This document shows positions 60,532 through 64,000 of a stretch of 64,000 nucleotides of DNA, piece by piece. This DNA is from Echiichthys vipera. Lineage: Eukaryota > Chordata > Actinopteri > Perciformes > Trachinidae. Within the stretch, counting starts at the first letter, position 1. Each line of letters starts with the position of its first letter. A program made the translations under genes and the position numbers. The stretch lies in the NCBI GenBank assembly GCA_963691815.1, contig OY829653.1, forward strand, positions 31,103,750 through 31,167,749, written 5' to 3'. The notes under the pieces were generated by a model, which made no database searches, was not told the origin of the DNA, and saw only the letters and a list, made by a program, of their open reading frames with translations.

Positions 60532-60830
60532 CTCACTTTGTAGCGACGTATAAGTCGTTCAACAGTCCATCACCCAGCACTTTCTCTAAGACTAAGTTTG
60601 TGGAAGCAGCAGTAGCAGCAGTAGCAGCAGCAACAGCAGAAGAAGAAGACGCAACAGGCGAGAATAAAGAAGAGCACCAGAAACAAACAAAGATGAGAGC
60701 AAGAGAGCAGGGGACAGAACAGCGGAGGGGGGAGGAGAAGACGGACTGAGCAACTGAGACAGAGCTAACAGTGGCTGACAGACACCCAGAGACTCCTAGT
60801 CTGAGCAGGAGGTTTGTCAAAAGCTCACAA
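60532..60830 (-). other. ncald: candidate ncald noncoding first exon
   Basis: On the minus strand a pyrimidine-rich leader containing CTG/CTT triplets ends AAAGTGAG, directly followed by a consensus donor gtaagc (60531 downward). It lies 24.7 kb upstream of the acceptor of the first coding exon. The right (5') edge is approximate. The link to ncald is inferred from strand, donor quality and the absence of any other gene in between. Confidence 0.45.
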
Positions 60831-60905
60831 ACTAACTCGCCCCTCTCTCTGCCTGCCTCTCCAGCTTGACGTCAGTGCGGTCACATGACTAGGCTCTGGT
60901 GTGGA
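60831..60905 (-). promoter_or_regulatory. ncald: candidate ncald promoter: full CRE and E-box, TATA-less
   Basis: The perfect palindrome TGACGTCA (cAMP-response element) is at 60867-60874, and six bases further lies GTCACATGAC, a USF/E-box-type site (60880-60889). No TATA box is evident. The pair sits just upstream of the candidate first exon. A full CRE in a neuronal calcium-sensor gene is plausible biology, but transcription from here is not shown. Confidence 0.4.
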
Positions 60906-63107
60906 GGGGAAATGAAAGGGGAGGGGAGACACACAGAGAGACAGAGGGAGAGAAAGAGAGAGAGACGGAGAAGCCTGTGTTGCCGTGGTAACAGGCACAC
61001 TGCACTGCAATGATTTCAATGGGTCATCTGACACACACGCACACAGATTCTTATATACAGAGATGCTTATAAAAGACAGTGTGCTGCAGATGGACTCATC
61101 TAGAAAAGGTGAATAGAGAGAAGGAGTAACAGAGAGAAAGAGAGAAATAAAAAACAAACTGACAGTGCTGTTCAAATGTTCTATGTTTTATCCAGTTCAC
61201 AGGAACAAAAGCTATTAAAAAGAATGTGCATCGCACAAACTACACCTTTGACATTGTGCTCATTGAACCAACATAAGCAACATGGTCTGCTACTGTATGT
61301 AAACTAAGATGGTTTCATTTTTAAGGCCTGTCTTAGTTTGTTGTTTGATGTTAAGTTTTTTCAGTGATAATGTTCCTAGGGGTCACCATTTGGTGCTAAA
61401 GCTAGAAGAGCTGGTGAGATCAGAACACAACTTTAGTTATTAGAAATAGACCTACTCTCTATGTCGTCACTCTGAAATGGCCAAGAATCATCCATTCCTT
61501 TAGGACTCCAGTGAATTATTCAACACAGCAGGACTAATAAAAGAACTATATCTGTAACAAAGGAGTATGGAGAAGAAGTGAATAAGAAACTAAATAACTA
61601 AATAACCTTTATTACTTTAGGGAAGTGGGGAATACAGTAGCTCCGGTTTCAATTGTGTTTTTATTTCATTATATAATAATACTGTGAGAGAAGCAAGACA
61701 ACCTCAACAAAAAGATCCAATTTAAAGTATGAGACTATAATTAACAGCTGGTAAAAAGCAATGGTGGCAATCAAGGGCATATGTATGGTTACAACGTAAT
61801 GTCTCTTTAACAGAGTAGAGACTAAAGAGACATATTGCTGTCACTGGCACACTTAATCATGCACATTAGCCTGGACTCTTTCCGGTAGCAGAGTTTGGCA
61901 GAAAGATGTCAGAAAATTGAGTCTTTATACAGTTACAGACTGCTAGTCAAATCTCTGCAGTGAGTGAATTATTCCCAACTGAATTAAAGCAATAGTTTGA
62001 CATATGGGCAAATACATTTATTTGTTTTTTGGGAGAACATTGGTACCACTGTACCAATGTTTGTAAGCTGAATATGAGGCTACAGCCAGCAGCCAAGTTA
62101 AACAAAATCCAACTGCACCAGCACCTCTGAAGCTCACTAATTAACATGTTATACAGGTGCAACACAGAGACTAACAAGACTCTTTTCCAGTCACTGTCTC
62201 AAGCCAAGGATCAGTTGGTTTTTACACTGTGATTTTAGTACAAATTACCTCAACTAAATAGTGTTACTTTGTGAGCTTAAGAGGTGCTCTTAGGCAGTTT
62301 GTTACCTTTGGTCTAAGCTAAACTAATGGGCTGCGTATTTCTCAAAATGTTGAACTATTCCTTTAATAATGACGGTTATTTAGTTCTATTTTTTACATGA
62401 TTCCAGTTTGAATATTGCTAGGATATCAGTTATTGTACATCAAACACAACATAAACTGATTATAAGATCTTGATAGAGAAAGGATGCAGCATTTTTAAAT
62501 GTGAGGGGGAGCCACATCAGATTACCTGAAGGGCTGTCTGGAATGTTTTCTTGCAGCCAGAAAATGTATCCAAATAACAAATTACATTGATTGTAACAGT
62601 ATATATTGTGATACTTATACCGCAGCTTTTTTGTGCCTGAAAAACATTACTTCTGTTGTGTTTTTTATTAATTTATTTTATTTTAAAATGTATTTATTAA
62701 ATAGGAGCAGGTGGCCATCTCCGTATTCAGAATTTCTATAAACGAATTTGCTGAAGTGTCCCCTCTAATGTGCCATGCACTATGTCAAGTTTATCTGGGA
62801 CAGGGCTTGAGTATTAGACAAAGACTGTGCACTGTGGGAAGACAAACTATTTCCAACCAAAGACCCTCCTTACCCCATCCTCCTGTGACCCAAGCTGTAC
62901 TACTGAATAGCATCTGTTGGCCGGTTGAATGGAGTGCAGATGGGCCCAGATTAGGGTGGGGTAGAGTGGAGGGTGGTGTAAGGTCAGCCAAGCGACCCCC
63001 CCCCCCCCCCCCGGACTGCTGTGAGTATTGGTATTTAAGGCAGATGTATGGAGACATAAGATTAAATGCTGCACAATGCAGAGAGAATAGACACTGGGCA
63101 AGTCATT
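60906..63107. other. sequence upstream of the candidate ncald promoter
   Basis: Purine-rich GAGA at 60925-60970, otherwise AT-rich unique-looking DNA. A C15 run lies at 62997-63012. No exon or transposon identified. Confidence 0.35.
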
Positions 63108-63196
63108 GAGTGTGGTCTTTACCTACTCTGTAAAGTGTCCTGAGATAACTTTTGTTATGATTTGACACTATAAATAAAATTGAATTGAATTGAAAG
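63108..63196 (+). mobile_element. L2 LINE 3'-terminal stub
   Basis: Only the last 88 bp of the family remain (GTAAAGTGTCCTGAGATAAC and the (TTGAA)n tail). Confidence 0.8.
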
Positions 63197-63732
63197 ATAA
63201 TTTAGTAAAGCCTGCAGCTAATTGTGACTGCAAAGATCCAGATCGGGAGGAAAACAGGCAAGAGCGCAGAGAACAGCAAAACATAAAGAAATCAGATGAT
63301 GTAAGAAACTGAAATGAGAGTCTGTCAGGTGCGTAAATCAGGTGAGGGATAATTTAAAGAGATTTAAGCCTGAGTCCTGGGATTCATGGGCTGCCTGTTG
63401 ATGCCTTAAGGGGAGTACATGGTCTTGAGAAATAAGCTTGGGTGAAGCACCATCCGCCATGAGGAAAAAGCCAACCTGTACCACTATATCCTGTTTTATA
63501 TGCGCTGCCTGTGAAGGTGGGATGCTGGTTATAATAATGAAGGGAACATATTTGTTACTACAGGAGATGAATAAAACAGCAGATAAGCAGACAAATTATT
63601 GCATAAACAGGTCATACTTCCGCACTGCATGTTTCATATTTTGAATCACTGTGGTGAGTGGGCAATTTTGAAAGGGCCTTTCACTACTAACAGACTCTTT
63701 GTACAGTACTCCCGCAAGAACTTGTAACCAGC

Positions 63733-63770
<38 letters not shown>

Positions 63771-64000
63771 GGATGTAGGGTGGGTGACCAGCACTAGAGG
63801 GAATTCCTTCCTCCTGAAGACTAAGGAAGCAACAGCATGAGTGGAAGAGAAAACAACTTCTCTTTCCAAGGCAAACACTTTAGAAGTTGTCCTTTGGAAA
63901 AGGAAACTCCACGCTGTGCCACTGAAACTCACTTCTAAATAACTCGTTATTGTCCACGCCAGGTTTCTATCAGCTGAATTCGACTAGTAGAAAAATAATG
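63197..64000. other. right end of window, (GT)n tract, otherwise unidentified
   Basis: A (GT)17 microsatellite is at 63734-63768. No gene supported. Confidence 0.5.

Overview
This is vertebrate chromosomal DNA, almost certainly from a teleost fish and probably a percomorph. The evidence is two intron-split vertebrate genes with GT-AG junctions, Rex3/RTE and L2-type LINEs, tRNA-derived SINEs, Tc1, hAT, PIF/Harbinger and TTAA-flanked DNA elements, a Ty3/Gypsy fragment, and several (CA)n tracts longer than 100 bp. No bacterial operon, CRISPR array, plasmid or phage features are visible.

Gene layout. The last four coding exons of a grainyhead-like transcription factor lie on + (1278-6170). The best match is grhl2, and its 5' part is outside the window. 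The complete coding sequence of neurocalcin delta (ncald, 193 aa in three coding exons) lies on - between 35770 and 14933. The genes are tail to tail, which matches the GRHL2-NCALD neighbourhood on human 8q22 as I remember it. A pyrimidine-rich, TATA-less segment near 60.5-60.9 kb has a perfect cAMP-response element and a clean splice donor. It is a good candidate for the ncald promoter and noncoding first exon, which would put most of the right half of the window inside the first ncald intron.

Repeat layout, left to right: an inverted pair of Tc1 relics (1-771); an antisense L2 with a 799-codon open reverse-transcriptase frame inside the grhl2 penultimate intron (1581-4740); a long-TIR MITE (4868-5320); a SINE, a MITE and a fold-back L2 tail between the genes (7.5-10.1 kb); a largely repeat-free stretch that is probably the ncald 3' UTR (10.3-14.9 kb); an inverted pair of L2 copies with a tRNA-SINE nested in one (18.0-21.7 kb); a Harbinger relic and a TTAA-MITE (23-24.7 kb); a Gypsy end (27-28.25 kb); a 42-bp minisatellite beside a long inverted repeat (29.2-30.0 kb); a two-gene Harbinger relic (31.0-32.2 kb); a hAT relic (34.0-34.8 kb); a GC-rich MITE (36.1-36.7 kb); a nearly intact Rex3 with 12-bp target-site duplications (38745-42110); and further MITE, SINE and L2 pieces to the right end.

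Nothing here forms a coherent undescribed system. The most useful observations are an L2 insertion abutting a grhl2 3' splice site, a SINE whose 3' tail is almost the same as that of the Rex3 in the same window, inverted repeats that could fold in ncald pre-mRNA, a tiny palindromic element nested in a TTAA-MITE, and the putative CRE-bearing ncald promoter.
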